Source: Cyanophora paradoxa (Eukaryota; Glaucocystophyceae; Cyanophorales; Cyanophoraceae). From it: a stretch of 64,000 bases of DNA. The notes beneath the pieces were generated by a model. It was not told where the DNA came from and did not search any database. It saw nothing but the letters and a program-made list of their open reading frames with translations. This document shows, one piece after another, positions 22,812-31,882 of the stretch (positions are counted from its first letter, which is position 1; each line of letters starts with the position of its first letter). Location: the NCBI GenBank assembly GCA_004431415.1, contig QPMI01000195.1:62001-126000 (forward strand), written 5' to 3'. The position numbers and the translations under genes were made by a program.

Positions 22812-24180
22812 GCCGACGTCGACCCTCGTGCACGTCACTGAGTCACAGCAACACGTGCACTTTTCAAGTTCCCGAAGAGTTCCGAGTCCGACGGTCTTTT
22901 GACTCCCGAGTCCCGAGGCTCCCGACTCCCGAGCTAGTTACTTTCTGACGATTCGAGTCTCTGACTCGGCGGATCATGGGTGGGAAAACTGACAATTCGC
23001 GATCGCGAATCATCGAGTGCGATCATCCGGTCCGCGGCGGATGATCATGAGTCGACGTCATGACTCAGTGAGCTTCGTTAATCGAATCACCGTGGCACGC
23101 CGCACGAGTCACTGAGTCATGATCATCGGATCGGCACCAGTACGTACACTGATTGCCACTGATTCAATCTGATTGGCAAGTTAAGAAGACATGATTAGCA
23201 GTCTACACTGAGTGTCACTGACTTTACAGTGCCAGTGTCTGTCAGTGGCACGACTCAGAGCTGTAAGCCTGTACTGGACCTACTGGTAACTACCGGTACG
23301 GTACCTCACCAATCAAACTGACGGCCGGCGCCGGCGCCGCCGGCTAGCGCTTAATATAAACCGTTGAACTTCAAAGGCTTTAAAATTAAAATCCGATCGT
23401 TGATCATGCATATGAGCGGCATAATGAGCCCCGGCCGCGGGCAGGGGCCGCAGCCAGCTAGGCCCGCAGCCTGGCCGCAGGGCCGGGCCCGGCCCGGGCT
23501 GGCCGGCCCCGCCGGCGCCGGCGCCCCCGACGGCCCGGCGTCGCCGAGTCGGGCGGCTCGGGCCGGCGACTGGGCTCGGCCGCTCGGGGCCCCAATCTGC
23601 AATGATTCGATTTGCGCACGTGCACAATGCACTGTGGTGACTGCAGCTGTCTGCGGGCCAGACTGCGGCCCCCAGTCTGCGCCGACTCTGCGGGCACACC
23701 GGGGCACTGCGGAGTCAGTGCGGACTCTGCGGTCCGACTCATGATCAGTAACTGCGGTCCTGTCTGCGGAGTGCATCGAATCTATTGATATCGATATCGC
23801 TGTGCAGTGTGCATAGGCTCCGGGCTGCATAGCAGTGATGGCCGCCGGGCACATGCATATTGGCACTGCATTCATGTGGTCACCGGGTAGTGCATGCAAA
23901 CTCAAGTCGTCGCCGCCGACTCGCCGGCGAGTCGACCCGATGATCATTGGATGATCATGACAGCATGGACAAGTCGTACGGTCTCGTACGGGAGTCGTAC
24001 CGACGGTATTGGTAACCGACAACTTCGAATTCCCGGGTCCGAAGTTCGCACACCAGAATCCGTGACCAGATACTAGTACGTCCAGCTTTCCAGTATTGGG
24101 CGATGGGGCCTTTGCTAAGTTACTTTTGAATGTGAAGTTTGCCGGCGCCGCCGGCGCGGACTAAAAAAGTCAAAAACGAA
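22812..24180. repeat. Segmental duplication, copy A (left of Polinton)
   Basis: Nearly identical, apart from small indels, to two pieces of the right flank. 22,812-23,117 matches 58,463-58,757, and 23,118-24,180 matches 60,677-61,675. It stops at the Polinton end, and the homology resumes after the other Polinton end. It contains palindromic GACTC/GAGTC runs and a 170-bp motif ending CAGCTTTCCAGTATTGGGC. No gene was recognised. Confidence 0.85.
24175..24180. repeat. Polinton target-site duplication, left
   Basis: AACGAA directly before the left inverted repeat, repeated at 52,576-52,581. It occurs once in the uninterrupted duplicate at 61,670-61,675. Six-base duplications are the rule for Polinton integrases. 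Confidence 0.9.
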
Positions 24181-24697
24181 AAAAAATGAGAGAGAGCCCA
24201 CCACGGTGGCCCACCCCTCTCCGCCACCCCCATCCCCTCACCCCCTCGCTTGCTGCACCAGCCCTAGCGTCCACCCCACTCTCCCTTCAACCCCGCTCTC
24301 TCGTTACGTCTACCCCGCTCTCTTGTTACGTCTGCCGGCCTTTTCCCTAGGTCAAAGCCTAGCAATAGCTCATGTCTATTCAAGACAGTGCTATCAAGTA
24401 GAAGAGACGAAGAGGAGCGCGGCCCCCCTTGAGCGCGGTCTGCAGAGCAACGGGGCAGAATAGGCTAGACGATATTAATGTGTACAGAGAAGCTAACTGA
24501 GGAAACGCGTTCAGCGCTAGCTAGGCGATAATGATGTGTACAGCGAAGCTAACTGAGGAAACGGGTTCAGCACTAGCTGGGTGTGTTTACAGTCAGGAGC
24601 GAACGTGAAAGGCACAGCGCGGGCGAGCTCTATCTAGGCGCTATCAGGGGCGACCTCCCAAGCGGTACGGGCCCCCAGAGCGGTCTGGTGCGGCCTC
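24181..24697 (+). repeat. Polinton left terminal inverted repeat (517 bp)
   Basis: Matches the reverse complement of 52,059-52,575 at equal length. The only clear differences seen are clustered near base 24-28 of the repeat. It ends at GGTGCGGCCTC, exactly at the stop codon of the first left-arm gene. The first 100 bases are C-rich on this strand (CCACCCCCATCCCCTC type). Confidence 0.92.
24470..24581 (+). repeat. 56-bp tandem repeat inside the terminal repeat
   Basis: Two head-to-tail units of 56 bp sharing ATGTGTACAG, GAAGCTAACTGAGGAAACG and TTCAGC-CTAGCT. The same pair occurs inverted in the right terminal repeat. It could be a binding site for the integrase or terminal protein. Confidence 0.7.
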
Positions 24698-25040
24698 ATT
24701 CCACTTGATCTGGTTGCTTTTCCGAAACTGGAGTCTTCTCCTTTCTGAAACTTGATAGCAGGGACTTCTTTCTTTTCAGGGGCTTTGGGATATTTGGGGG
24801 TGGCCAAGACGATCTTCGGTTATCAGAATCAAGCCATGGTACAGGTGAGTCGGATCGTGTAAAAGGAGAATTGGACCTTGAAGTCCCGGGTGTGTTATTA
24901 GGCGATAGCTGAGTATCAGGGGTGCGCGACCCCTCAGTGTCAGATATTTCGAGGTTAATAGTTGTCTCGCAGCAGCTGCATTTCAATTTGCTGGTGACGT
25001 TGAGATGGAACATCTCCATGCATTTACGGAGCAAATCCAT
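24696..25040 (-). CDS. Unknown small Polinton protein
   Basis: 114 residues, starting MDLLRKCMEMFHLNV. It has a CSCCE cysteine cluster near residue 21 and then a long Ser/Thr/Pro-rich, probably disordered tail with a basic patch (PLKRKKSLLSSFRKEK). Its stop codon straddles the inner edge of the left terminal repeat. Family not recognised. Confidence 0.55.
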   Translation of the reverse strand: MDLLRKCMEMFHLNVTSKLKCSCCETTINLEISDTEGSRTPDTQLSPNNTPGTSRSNSPFTRSDSPVPWLDSDNRRSSWPPPNIPKPLKRKKSLLSSFRKEKTPVSEKQPDQVE

Positions 25041-25071
25041 CTAGTATGGGCTATATATAAAAACAAAGATT

Positions 25072-25905
25072 CTATGGGTTGGGATCAGCCCCTCCAATCG
25101 GGAAATAACGATTTGAATTGAAGGTCTCCCCGTACTTGACACCATTTGCAATCACATCTGTTCTTTCGGCAAATAGAATGATTTTGTAGGCGCCCATAAG
25201 CGTAGCCCTCACAATAAACTGGTAATCTTCAACCCCCACTGGAGTAGAATGGAAAGCGACACCAAAATTGTCAATAGGATTAATTAAAACAGCTATGTTT
25301 GGCCGGAGAGCATCATTTCTCCTACAAAGGAAGTAGATATCCGGGGGAATATCAACAACACTCTTGAAATGGTTTCCGAGTGGCTGAACGTTATCTACGA
25401 TTGATGTTTGCTCATTTATGTTTAGCGTGAAAAGTTTAATAATGTAAGGCGAATTCATAGAAGGCACATAGGTTCGAATTCTCTCATTCATATTCTCAGG
25501 GTTTGGTTGATCATTAACAAATATAGGGGCACAAGCAGCTCCGCCCACTCTCAGGCCATCTCCAATATAAGCACCTCCAAATCTGCAGGTCACAGCTCCT
25601 ATTCTTGATTCGTAGGTAAAAGTATTGACCTTATTAGCATCGTCATAGCTATCAGGATCCCCATAATTTGAATTAAAGTTTGCATTGGTTACAAGGAGAC
25701 TTGTTGTTTTTATTGTCCCATTATTTTTGTCGCATCGAACCTCGCCTAAACGTAATATGTGATTCTCCCGGAAGGTGTTTAGAGTTGGCTGCTGCTCTGT
25801 GGACTCTAGGCCGGGCACATCATCTGAAACTGCATGCTGCAGGACGTGGTTGGCTGGAGCGGCGAGGGTCAACGATGGAACTACTATTCTTTCAACAGCT
25901 TCCAT
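25072..25905 (-). CDS. Fibre/tail-like protein, variable head type 1
   Basis: 277 residues. Residues about 1-125 form the module shared by all the short fibre genes of this element: HAVSDDVPGLEST, then RLGEVRCDKNNGTIKTTSLL and FGGAYIGDGLRVGG. The remaining 150 residues form a beta-rich head (GVEDYQFIVRATLMGAYKII) without C1q similarity that I can see. It is paralogous over its full length to the next gene upstream. Likely a capsid-attached receptor-binding protein (inference). Ends with TAG. Confidence 0.65.
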   Translation of the reverse strand: MEAVERIVVPSLTLAAPANHVLQHAVSDDVPGLESTEQQPTLNTFRENHILRLGEVRCDKNNGTIKTTSLLVTNANFNSNYGDPDSYDDANKVNTFTYESRIGAVTCRFGGAYIGDGLRVGGAACAPIFVNDQPNPENMNERIRTYVPSMNSPYIIKLFTLNINEQTSIVDNVQPLGNHFKSVVDIPPDIYFLCRRNDALRPNIAVLINPIDNFGVAFHSTPVGVEDYQFIVRATLMGAYKIILFAERTDVIANGVKYGETFNSNRYFPIGGADPNP

Positions 25906-25934
25906 TTTAGAAAACAGGAGATAAAACTTTCCAC

Positions 25935-26783
25935 TTAAGGTATAGGATTTTCCGGATTGCCTTCCTCATACATATTATTCAGTGCCGGATCAGGGTTTAA
26001 TCCTCTAGTGGCCACTGATGCAGCCACATCGGAGCGATAGCCAATGATAAGGATAGAGTATCTGCCTATAGCAGTAGCGTATAAATCGAAAAGATGCCTT
26101 GTATTGATATTACGAACTACGTATCCTCGTCCAGCATGCCCAAGACCTTGCACAAAGAACGTGTAAACATGGCCTATTTGATCATTTTGATCCTGACAGA
26201 GCGATTGAAGTGCCTTGGGGATTTCTCTGTTTGAAAGCAACCTCTCACCATCCAGACCATTTGGTGTACTTGAATTAGCTATTGTTATCTCAACTTCTAC
26301 TAAAGCCTGTGCATAGGGAAGGTCACAGCAAGGTACATACATGCGAACTCGTTTACGATTTTCAGCATTCTCTAATGAAAAGTCTGGGACATCATTGATG
26401 GCAATCGATGATGATAGGCCCCCACTAACTCGGCAGCCTCCTAAAATAGCTGCTCCCCCAGAGCGCACAGTGAGGGCAGCAGTGTTTTGATCATAGTTTA
26501 TGCTTCGGAGGTCAACACTGTACGAATCAACTCCCCCTGTTATGGGCTGGGAGAAATTCGCATTAGTAACTAATAATCGTGTTGTTTTTACAACCCCAGA
26601 GTTTTTATCTGCGCGCAATTCTTTACACCGAATCACAGATCGCTGATCAAATGCATTAGTTGAATTTGGACGCTCAGTGGACTCCAATCCAGCGATGGCA
26701 TCGCTAACTTCGTGCTGCCTCATATGGATGGCTGGGGAGCCCAGCGAGTAGATAGGGAGCTGGACCCGATTGTACTCAGTCAT
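25935..26783 (-). CDS. Fibre/tail-like protein, variable head type 1, paralogue
   Basis: 282 residues. It has the same constant N-terminal module (HEVSDAIAGLESTE, RCKELRADKNSGVVKTT, VRSGGAAILGGCRV). Its head ends in IGRYSILIIGYRSDVAAS, matching the related MGAYKIILFAERTDVIAN of the adjacent downstream gene, so the pair arose by duplication. Ends with TAA. The 5' leader is short and AT-rich. Confidence 0.65.
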   Translation of the reverse strand: MTEYNRVQLPIYSLGSPAIHMRQHEVSDAIAGLESTERPNSTNAFDQRSVIRCKELRADKNSGVVKTTRLLVTNANFSQPITGGVDSYSVDLRSINYDQNTAALTVRSGGAAILGGCRVSGGLSSSIAINDVPDFSLENAENRKRVRMYVPCCDLPYAQALVEVEITIANSSTPNGLDGERLLSNREIPKALQSLCQDQNDQIGHVYTFFVQGLGHAGRGYVVRNINTRHLFDLYATAIGRYSILIIGYRSDVAASVATRGLNPDPALNNMYEEGNPENPIP

Positions 26784-26837
26784 TTAATAGAAACGCGAGA
26801 GAAAAATAAATGAGGTTGCAGACAAGAGATAGCTTCA

Positions 26838-27101
26838 CTACTCTTCTGTGACATTGTTATATTCAATCGCCTTTTTAACAGTTCCCCTTTGGAATGCCTG
26901 TAACACAATTGCTTCCTTTGAGGTTGGTATTTGAACTCCACCTGAGATGCAAGAGTGGATCTCTTTCTGAACAATCTCATCAATTGCGATTCTTGCCCTG
27001 TTGTGGGCAGCATTATCAATCCAATCCTGAACAGATGCAGCGCAATATTCCATTCCCAACTTTTCGGTATCAGTTAGAACTACTTGATAAATATTTGACA
27101 T
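26838..27101 (-). CDS. Small phage-like protein
   Basis: 87 residues starting MSNIYQVVLTDTEKLGMEY. The stretch DWIDNAAHNRARIAIDEIV followed by IPTSKEAIVLQAF strongly resembles, from memory, a family of small proteins encoded beside structural genes in marine cyanophages. Role unknown. It sits between two fibre genes, as it often does in phages. A database search would be decisive. Confidence 0.55.
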   Translation of the reverse strand: MSNIYQVVLTDTEKLGMEYCAASVQDWIDNAAHNRARIAIDEIVQKEIHSCISGGVQIPTSKEAIVLQAFQRGTVKKAIEYNNVTEE

Positions 27102-27122
27102 TCTTACTCTATCAAAAGAAAA

Positions 27123-28145
27123 TTATGTAATACTTATCAACTCTCCACAAAAGGTAGTTCCAGAGGAATATGTCCCCTGGTTTGTTGTCCAAATAGTTAC
27201 ATATTCGTTGGCTGCAAGATTGAGAATGCAGGACATTTGAAGAGGTCTGACTATTAATGTGCCTGTGCTGGAAGCAGAAAGAGAAATGCCCCCAGGATCG
27301 GCATCATTCAATTTGAAGAAAAGCTGAATTGGGTTTTGTGTTGTTGAGTTGGTAAAAACTGAGAATCGATAATGTCCAGCAACAGGAGCTGTAAATCTTC
27401 CTGAGGATCCAGTGAAGGATCCTGTTACATTAACAAGATTGGTTGCCCAATTAATGAGAGCGGTCGAAGAAGTTGCAGTGTGATTATATCCCAATCGGAA
27501 GCAGAACCTTGGTTGGGAGCTGTTTTTTAAATAACACCCTGTATTAATTGTTAATGAATTGGCTTCAAGTGTTGCGATGGTATTGCTATTTCGCTTCAAC
27601 ACAAGATTAACATTTGCCCCTGTATCAATTTCAGGAGTAACTAATCTTGTTGTTGCAGTAATGGTGGGTTGAGAGTTGGTTGCTACTGAGACTCCACCAT
27701 TTGCTGTAACCATTCCTGTAAAAGTGGTTGTCCCACTCACAGCAAGTTGAGTTGCTGTAAGAGTTCCATCAACACTTGCCCCATCTCCAATGTAGGCTCC
27801 TCCACTTCTTACTACAAGAGCAGAGTTATTAATGGTGTTGTCAAAAGTAATAAGTTTGGGTGTGGTGAACCCTCCCACATCATCATAAATTGCTGAATCT
27901 GATACAATCGATCCCGATTGGACTTGGTTCTTATTTGACACAATTAAACCAGTGGTTCTCACCTTTCCATTATTGCGATCACATCGTACCTCTTTGCATC
28001 TGATCACAGAATTTTGAGAAAATGAATCAGCTCCTGTGGATTCTGTGCAAATAAACCCAGGGGTTGCATCTGTTACTGTGTGGTTGAGTTGATGCAACTT
28101 TGGCGCGGCATAACAGAAAACAGGAACAGCAATCTGTGTAGACAT
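27123..28145 (-). CDS. Fibre protein with C1q-like head
   Basis: 340 residues. The constant N-terminal module (HTVTDATPGFICTES, RCKEVRCDRNNGKVRTTGL, VVRSGGAYIGDGASV) is followed by a beta-solenoid-like Thr/Val-rich shaft (GTLTATQLAVSGTTTF). A C-terminal jelly roll has C1q/TNF-like signatures: GRFTAPVAGHYRFSVF near residue 245 and LNLAANEYVTIWTTN before FCGELIS. Such heads are trimeric ligand binders in many systems. The 5' half of this gene is repeated exactly 834 bp upstream. Intact frame, TAA stop. Confidence 0.72.
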   Translation of the reverse strand: MSTQIAVPVFCYAAPKLHQLNHTVTDATPGFICTESTGADSFSQNSVIRCKEVRCDRNNGKVRTTGLIVSNKNQVQSGSIVSDSAIYDDVGGFTTPKLITFDNTINNSALVVRSGGAYIGDGASVDGTLTATQLAVSGTTTFTGMVTANGGVSVATNSQPTITATTRLVTPEIDTGANVNLVLKRNSNTIATLEANSLTINTGCYLKNSSQPRFCFRLGYNHTATSSTALINWATNLVNVTGSFTGSSGRFTAPVAGHYRFSVFTNSTTQNPIQLFFKLNDADPGGISLSASSTGTLIVRPLQMSCILNLAANEYVTIWTTNQGTYSSGTTFCGELISIT

Positions 28146-28481
28146 TCTTTACTTTAAAGTAACAATATTATGTGGCGCTTATCAGCATTCCTCCAAAGTG
28201 CGATCGATTGGTGTATTCTATTGCAGCAGTGGAATTATTGTAAATTCGTATCCAATCATTTGCAGCGAGGTTGATGATGCATTCATATGATATAGGTAAT
28301 CGTGACATTGAGGAAGCAAAAGTTGCTCTTGCCTCATATTCTGATGTTGTTCCATTTTTTCGAAGATTCAGAACAATCTCAGATGCAGTACTGTTTGAGA
28401 TAATCACTTGGAAACAGAAGTAATAATTTCCTGCAACAGGGGCGGTAAAATTCCCTAATGTTGAACCATTGAAGTTGTTTC
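27669..28481. repeat. 813-bp direct duplication, copy 1
   Basis: Matches 28,503-29,315 at a constant offset of 834 bp with no difference noticed by eye. It includes the 5' part of one fibre gene and the C1q-like 3' part of its upstream neighbour. Confidence 0.85.
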
Positions 28482-28979
28482 CATAGTTGATAGAACTATG
28501 GATTGAGAGTTGGTTGCTACTGAGACTCCACCATTTGCTGTAACCATTCCTGTAAAAGTGGTTGTCCCACTCACAGCAAGTTGAGTTGCTGTAAGAGTTC
28601 CATCAACACTTGCCCCATCTCCAATGTAGGCTCCTCCACTTCTTACTACAAGAGCAGAGTTATTAATGGTGTTGTCAAAAGTAATAAGTTTGGGTGTGGT
28701 GAACCCTCCCACATCATCATAAATTGCTGAATCTGATACAATCGATCCCGATTGGACTTGGTTCTTATTTGACACAATTAAACCAGTGGTTCTCACCTTT
28801 CCATTATTGCGATCACATCGTACCTCTTTGCATCTGATCACAGAATTTTGAGAAAATGAATCAGCTCCTGTGGATTCTGTGCAAATAAACCCAGGGGTTG
28901 CATCTGTTACTGTGTGGTTGAGTTGATGCAACTTTGGCGCGGCATAACAGAAAACAGGAACAGCAATCTGTGTAGACAT
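28168..28979 (-). pseudogene. Chimeric fibre gene created by tandem duplication, frame broken
   Basis: The 5' part (28,979-28,455) is identical to the start of the C1q-headed fibre gene downstream. The 3' part (from about 28,485 to 28,168) encodes a C1q-like head identical to that of the upstream fibre gene. The head frame is offset by two from the N-terminal frame, which ends at TAG near 28,455 in frame with STMETTSMVQH. The copy therefore cannot make an anchored head unless a frameshift occurs. Confidence 0.65.
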
Positions 28980-29315
28980 TCTTTACTTTAAAGTAACAAT
29001 ATTATGTGGCGCTTATCAGCATTCCTCCAAAGTGCGATCGATTGGTGTATTCTATTGCAGCAGTGGAATTATTGTAAATTCGTATCCAATCATTTGCAGC
29101 GAGGTTGATGATGCATTCATATGATATAGGTAATCGTGACATTGAGGAAGCAAAAGTTGCTCTTGCCTCATATTCTGATGTTGTTCCATTTTTTCGAAGA
29201 TTCAGAACAATCTCAGATGCAGTACTGTTTGAGATAATCACTTGGAAACAGAAGTAATAATTTCCTGCAACAGGGGCGGTAAAATTCCCTAATGTTGAAC
29301 CATTGAAGTTGTTTC
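28503..29315. repeat. 813-bp direct duplication, copy 2
   Basis: Second copy of the segment described for 27,669-28,481. A 21-bp spacer unique to this locus separates the two copies. Confidence 0.85.
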
Positions 29316-29952
29316 ATTGAACCACTGATGAAAATACGATTGCTTCTCTATTTGATGGTGTTGTTTGAATATTTTGTAATGTCACAATTGCGCTTCCATT
29401 TCGTTTGTAAATAAAGTTGGTGTCTGCAATTGTGTTACTCTCAGGAGTTGTTAATCTTGTTGACAGTGTGAGAGTTCCATACTGAATACTTCCTGATAGA
29501 CCACCATTTAAGTTCATCAACCCTGAAAATGAACTTGTCCCACTCACATTCAACTGATTTGCTGTGACAGTCCCTGCAACATTTGCCCCATCTCCAATGT
29601 AGGCTCCTCCACTTTTCACCACAAGAGCAGAATTATTACTTGTGTTCCCAAAAGTCACTATCTGTGCAGTGGTGAATCCACCCACATTATCATACACTGC
29701 TGAATCTGGGACTACTTGACCTGCTTGAACTTGATTTTTATTCGAGATAATTATTCCTGTTGTTCTAATCTTGCCTCCATTTCGATCACATCGAATTTCT
29801 TTAACTCTGAGTATATTATTCTCTGTGAAAGAGGTATTACTTGATGTTTCAGTGCAAATATTCCCAGGTGAAGAGTCGACTACTTCATGAGAGGTGCTAT
29901 GGAGTGATTTAGCTGCAAGTTCATAGTTTGGGATTTCTAATAGAGAGGTCAT
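29002..29952 (-). CDS. Fibre protein with C1q-like head, interrupted by in-frame TGA
   Basis: The constant module (HEVVDSSPGNICTET, RVKEIRCDRNGGKIRTTG, VVKSGGAYIGDGANV) and a shaft run to residue 212. A TGA (29,314-29,316) stops the frame directly before the C1q-like head (FTAPVAGNYYFCFQ to IRIYNNSTAAIEYTN). The same frame continues past the TGA to a TAA at 29,002. In the chimeric copy the equivalent codon appears to be GGA (Gly), so this looks like a nonsense mutation or rare readthrough. Two variants, anchored without head or with head, could be made if UGA leaks. Confidence 0.65.
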
Positions 29953-29977
29953 CTTTGTAATAGTGTGAGAATCTTAA

Positions 29978-31579
29978 TTAAGCTGTTGCTATCCAATGTA
30001 TATACACTGTGAAGCTTGTAGGGTAAAGTGTATTCCAACCCACAACCCAGACTTGTACATTGACTGTTGTTGATGTTGTTGAGTTGTTGGTAATTGCAAT
30101 TTTATATCCGAGATCAGTGCAATCCGCAAGCAATCCTTGCATATTTGTAACAACAGAGGGTGTAGTTGAAAATGCTGGACTCCAATTGAGAGTGAAAGTA
30201 AAATTTGGTCTTGCAGTTGCTGAATTGTTCATCTGTTGAGGATTAGTTATGGCTAATGCTGTGATACCTTTTCTCAATCTATTCGTGGTGTAATCATCAA
30301 AAACATATTGAGGCATTAATTTTGTCACCTTCGAGTTGTCCCGAGGATCCCTAACCCACATTTCCCTTGCATATGCATTTCCCCGAACAAGTAGTGTTTT
30401 ATCCTGATAGTATGATATATGATTAGTAGAAAGTGTTGAATTGTGAAAATTCCAAATCACAGGAGGATCAGGCATTATATTTGGGTCATAATCGAGAAAG
30501 TAACCTGATCCGATTAGAAGGTTTGCATTTGCTGTAATGTTATTTGCTGTGAATGGATCAAGAGTTGGTCTATTGGTCAGATCATTGTAGTTGCCTGAGA
30601 AAATTGCTGGTTTGTTATAGATATCTGTATTCCAATCATGAGTGTGTGCAAAATCTGTAATCTCTGCCTTTGTGTGATTGTGAGCGAAATCTGTAATCTC
30701 TACCTTGGTATGGGTGTGACCAACATATGCAACATTTCCGAGATCTAATATCTCTGATTTAACATGAGTGTGAGCGAAATTCGTGATATCTGCTCGGGTG
30801 TGATAGTGTGCAAAATCTGTTATCTGGGATTTGGTGTGAGTGTGTGCAAAATCTATGATTTCTGCCTTTGTGTGAGTGTGTGATCTATTATTCAGATCGA
30901 GGAAACTACCCGAAAATGCAACAGGATGTAGATTTGCAGCTGTTGGTTTGTTCAAAAGATCATTATAGTCTCCTGTGAAAGAAATGGTTTTAAGTTCACC
31001 CCTTCCTACATAATCAGAAGGGAGATCGATTTTAATGGACATTATAGCTGGATCATTAGGTATCTCATACTCACTTCCTGGGTGAACCACAGGAAAGACT
31101 TGATCACTTTCAGTGTGAACAAAAAAGTTGTCAGCAGTCACTGTTCCATCGATAGTTCCACCTGTCAGGGGAAGATAATTGCCTGTCACAGCGAGACCAG
31201 CAATAACTAAGGCGAGTTCTGTTTCATCTACATAGTTTTGGGCTTGAAGGTAATCCTCTGTAACCACTCTGGATATAGTCTCGTTGTGAATGTTTTTTGC
31301 TGCTGCCCTCTGATTAATTTCTAAAATGCCCTCCCCAACTCCACCGTTATAGTTCGTTTTTATCCATGCTATTTCACACTTTTTATAATCGTCTCGGTTT
31401 CCAATTAAAGCTTCGGGTAAAAGGCGTTCACGGCTAAAAACTAATTTCGGTCTCGATGAATCTAAATCGCTAACATCTGTTACGTTAATCTGGATTGCAG
31501 AATGAAAATCAGCATGAGCGAGAGGATCTAACGGCAGTGAAGGCAAAGGGGGTAAAACAGTTGTCATTTCGATGTCAGA
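29978..31579 (-). CDS. Giant tail-fibre protein, C-terminal half (split by retrotransposon)
   Basis: 533 residues after the insertion point, with a possible internal start at MTTVLPPL (31,567). It contains YLPLTGGTIDGTVTADNF, a motif common in phage tail fibres. Seven or so histidine repeats of the type HTHTKAEI-DFAHTH follow (30,620-30,890), as in metal-binding trimeric shafts of T-even-like fibres. NKPAIFSGNYNDLTNRP-type loops and a C-terminal beta domain complete it. The frame is continuous with 36,921-38,540 once the LTR element and one GGCGT copy are removed. Ends with TAA. Confidence 0.7.
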   Translation of the reverse strand, partial: SDIEMTTVLPPLPSLPLDPLAHADFHSAIQINVTDVSDLDSSRPKLVFSRERLLPEALIGNRDDYKKCEIAWIKTNYNGGVGEGILEINQRAAAKNIHNETISRVVTEDYLQAQNYVDETELALVIAGLAVTGNYLPLTGGTIDGTVTADNFFVHTESDQVFPVVHPGSEYEIPNDPAIMSIKIDLPSDYVGRGELKTISFTGDYNDLLNKPTAANLHPVAFSGSFLDLNNRSHTHTKAEIIDFAHTHTKSQITDFAHYHTRADITNFAHTHVKSEILDLGNVAYVGHTHTKVEITDFAHNHTKAEITDFAHTHDWNTDIYNKPAIFSGNYNDLTNRPTLDPFTANNITANANLLIGSGYFLDYDPNIMPDPPVIWNFHNSTLSTNHISYYQDKTLLVRGNAYAREMWVRDPRDNSKVTKLMPQYVFDDYTTNRLRKGITALAITNPQQMNNSATARPNFTFTLNWSPAFSTTPSVVTNMQGLLADCTDLGYKIAITNNSTTSTTVNVQVWVVGWNTLYPTSFTVYIHWIATA

Positions 31580-31584
31580 GGCGT
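31580..31584. repeat. LTR element target-site duplication, left
   Basis: GGCGT next to the left LTR, repeated at 36,921-36,925. Five bases is usual for LTR retrotransposons. Confidence 0.9.
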
Positions 31585-31867
31585 TGTCGCGTGCGAGATT
31601 AGTGTGTCTAATCGTGCGCGCGAGAAGCCCGTGCGGAGTGCAAGCTCGGCAGGGCGGGGTTTGGCGAGTGCTGCTGCTGTTAGCCACCGTGATGGTAGAC
31701 TGAGGGTGTACCCGTCCAACTACGGCGTACCCCGACACATGCATACAAATGACCGCGGCGCTCTAACTAGCCTAGGCGCCGTCGGCCTAGCAGCACGAAG
31801 GCTGCATACATCATCTAGAGCCCTAGCGGCTCACAATCGAGCATCCACTGTAAAGTCGGATGCGACA
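31585..31867 (-). repeat. 3' LTR (left copy)
   Basis: 283 bp, TGTCGC to GCGACA, identical by eye to the copy at 36,638-36,920, which points to a very recent insertion. A hairpin GATTAG-TGTG-TCTAATC lies near one end. Confidence 0.92.
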
Positions 31868-31882
31868 ACTCCTCCTCTCGGA
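31868..31882 (-). other. Polypurine tract
   Basis: TCCGAGAGGAGGAGT on the minus strand, directly adjoining the 3' LTR. The same 15-mer recurs at about 34,066-34,080, 34,212-34,226 and 34,396-34,410 inside the element. Confidence 0.7.

Noticed and set aside
24206-24463. 85-codon open frame present in both terminal repeats
   Set aside because: Ser/Pro/Leu low-complexity translation of a C-rich repeat; duplicated only because the repeats are duplicated. No start context or homology seen.
31585-31867. Upstream extension of the giant-fibre frame into the LTR (would start MHVSGYAVV)
   Set aside because: These codons are LTR sequence, found identically at the other LTR; they are an accident of the insertion.
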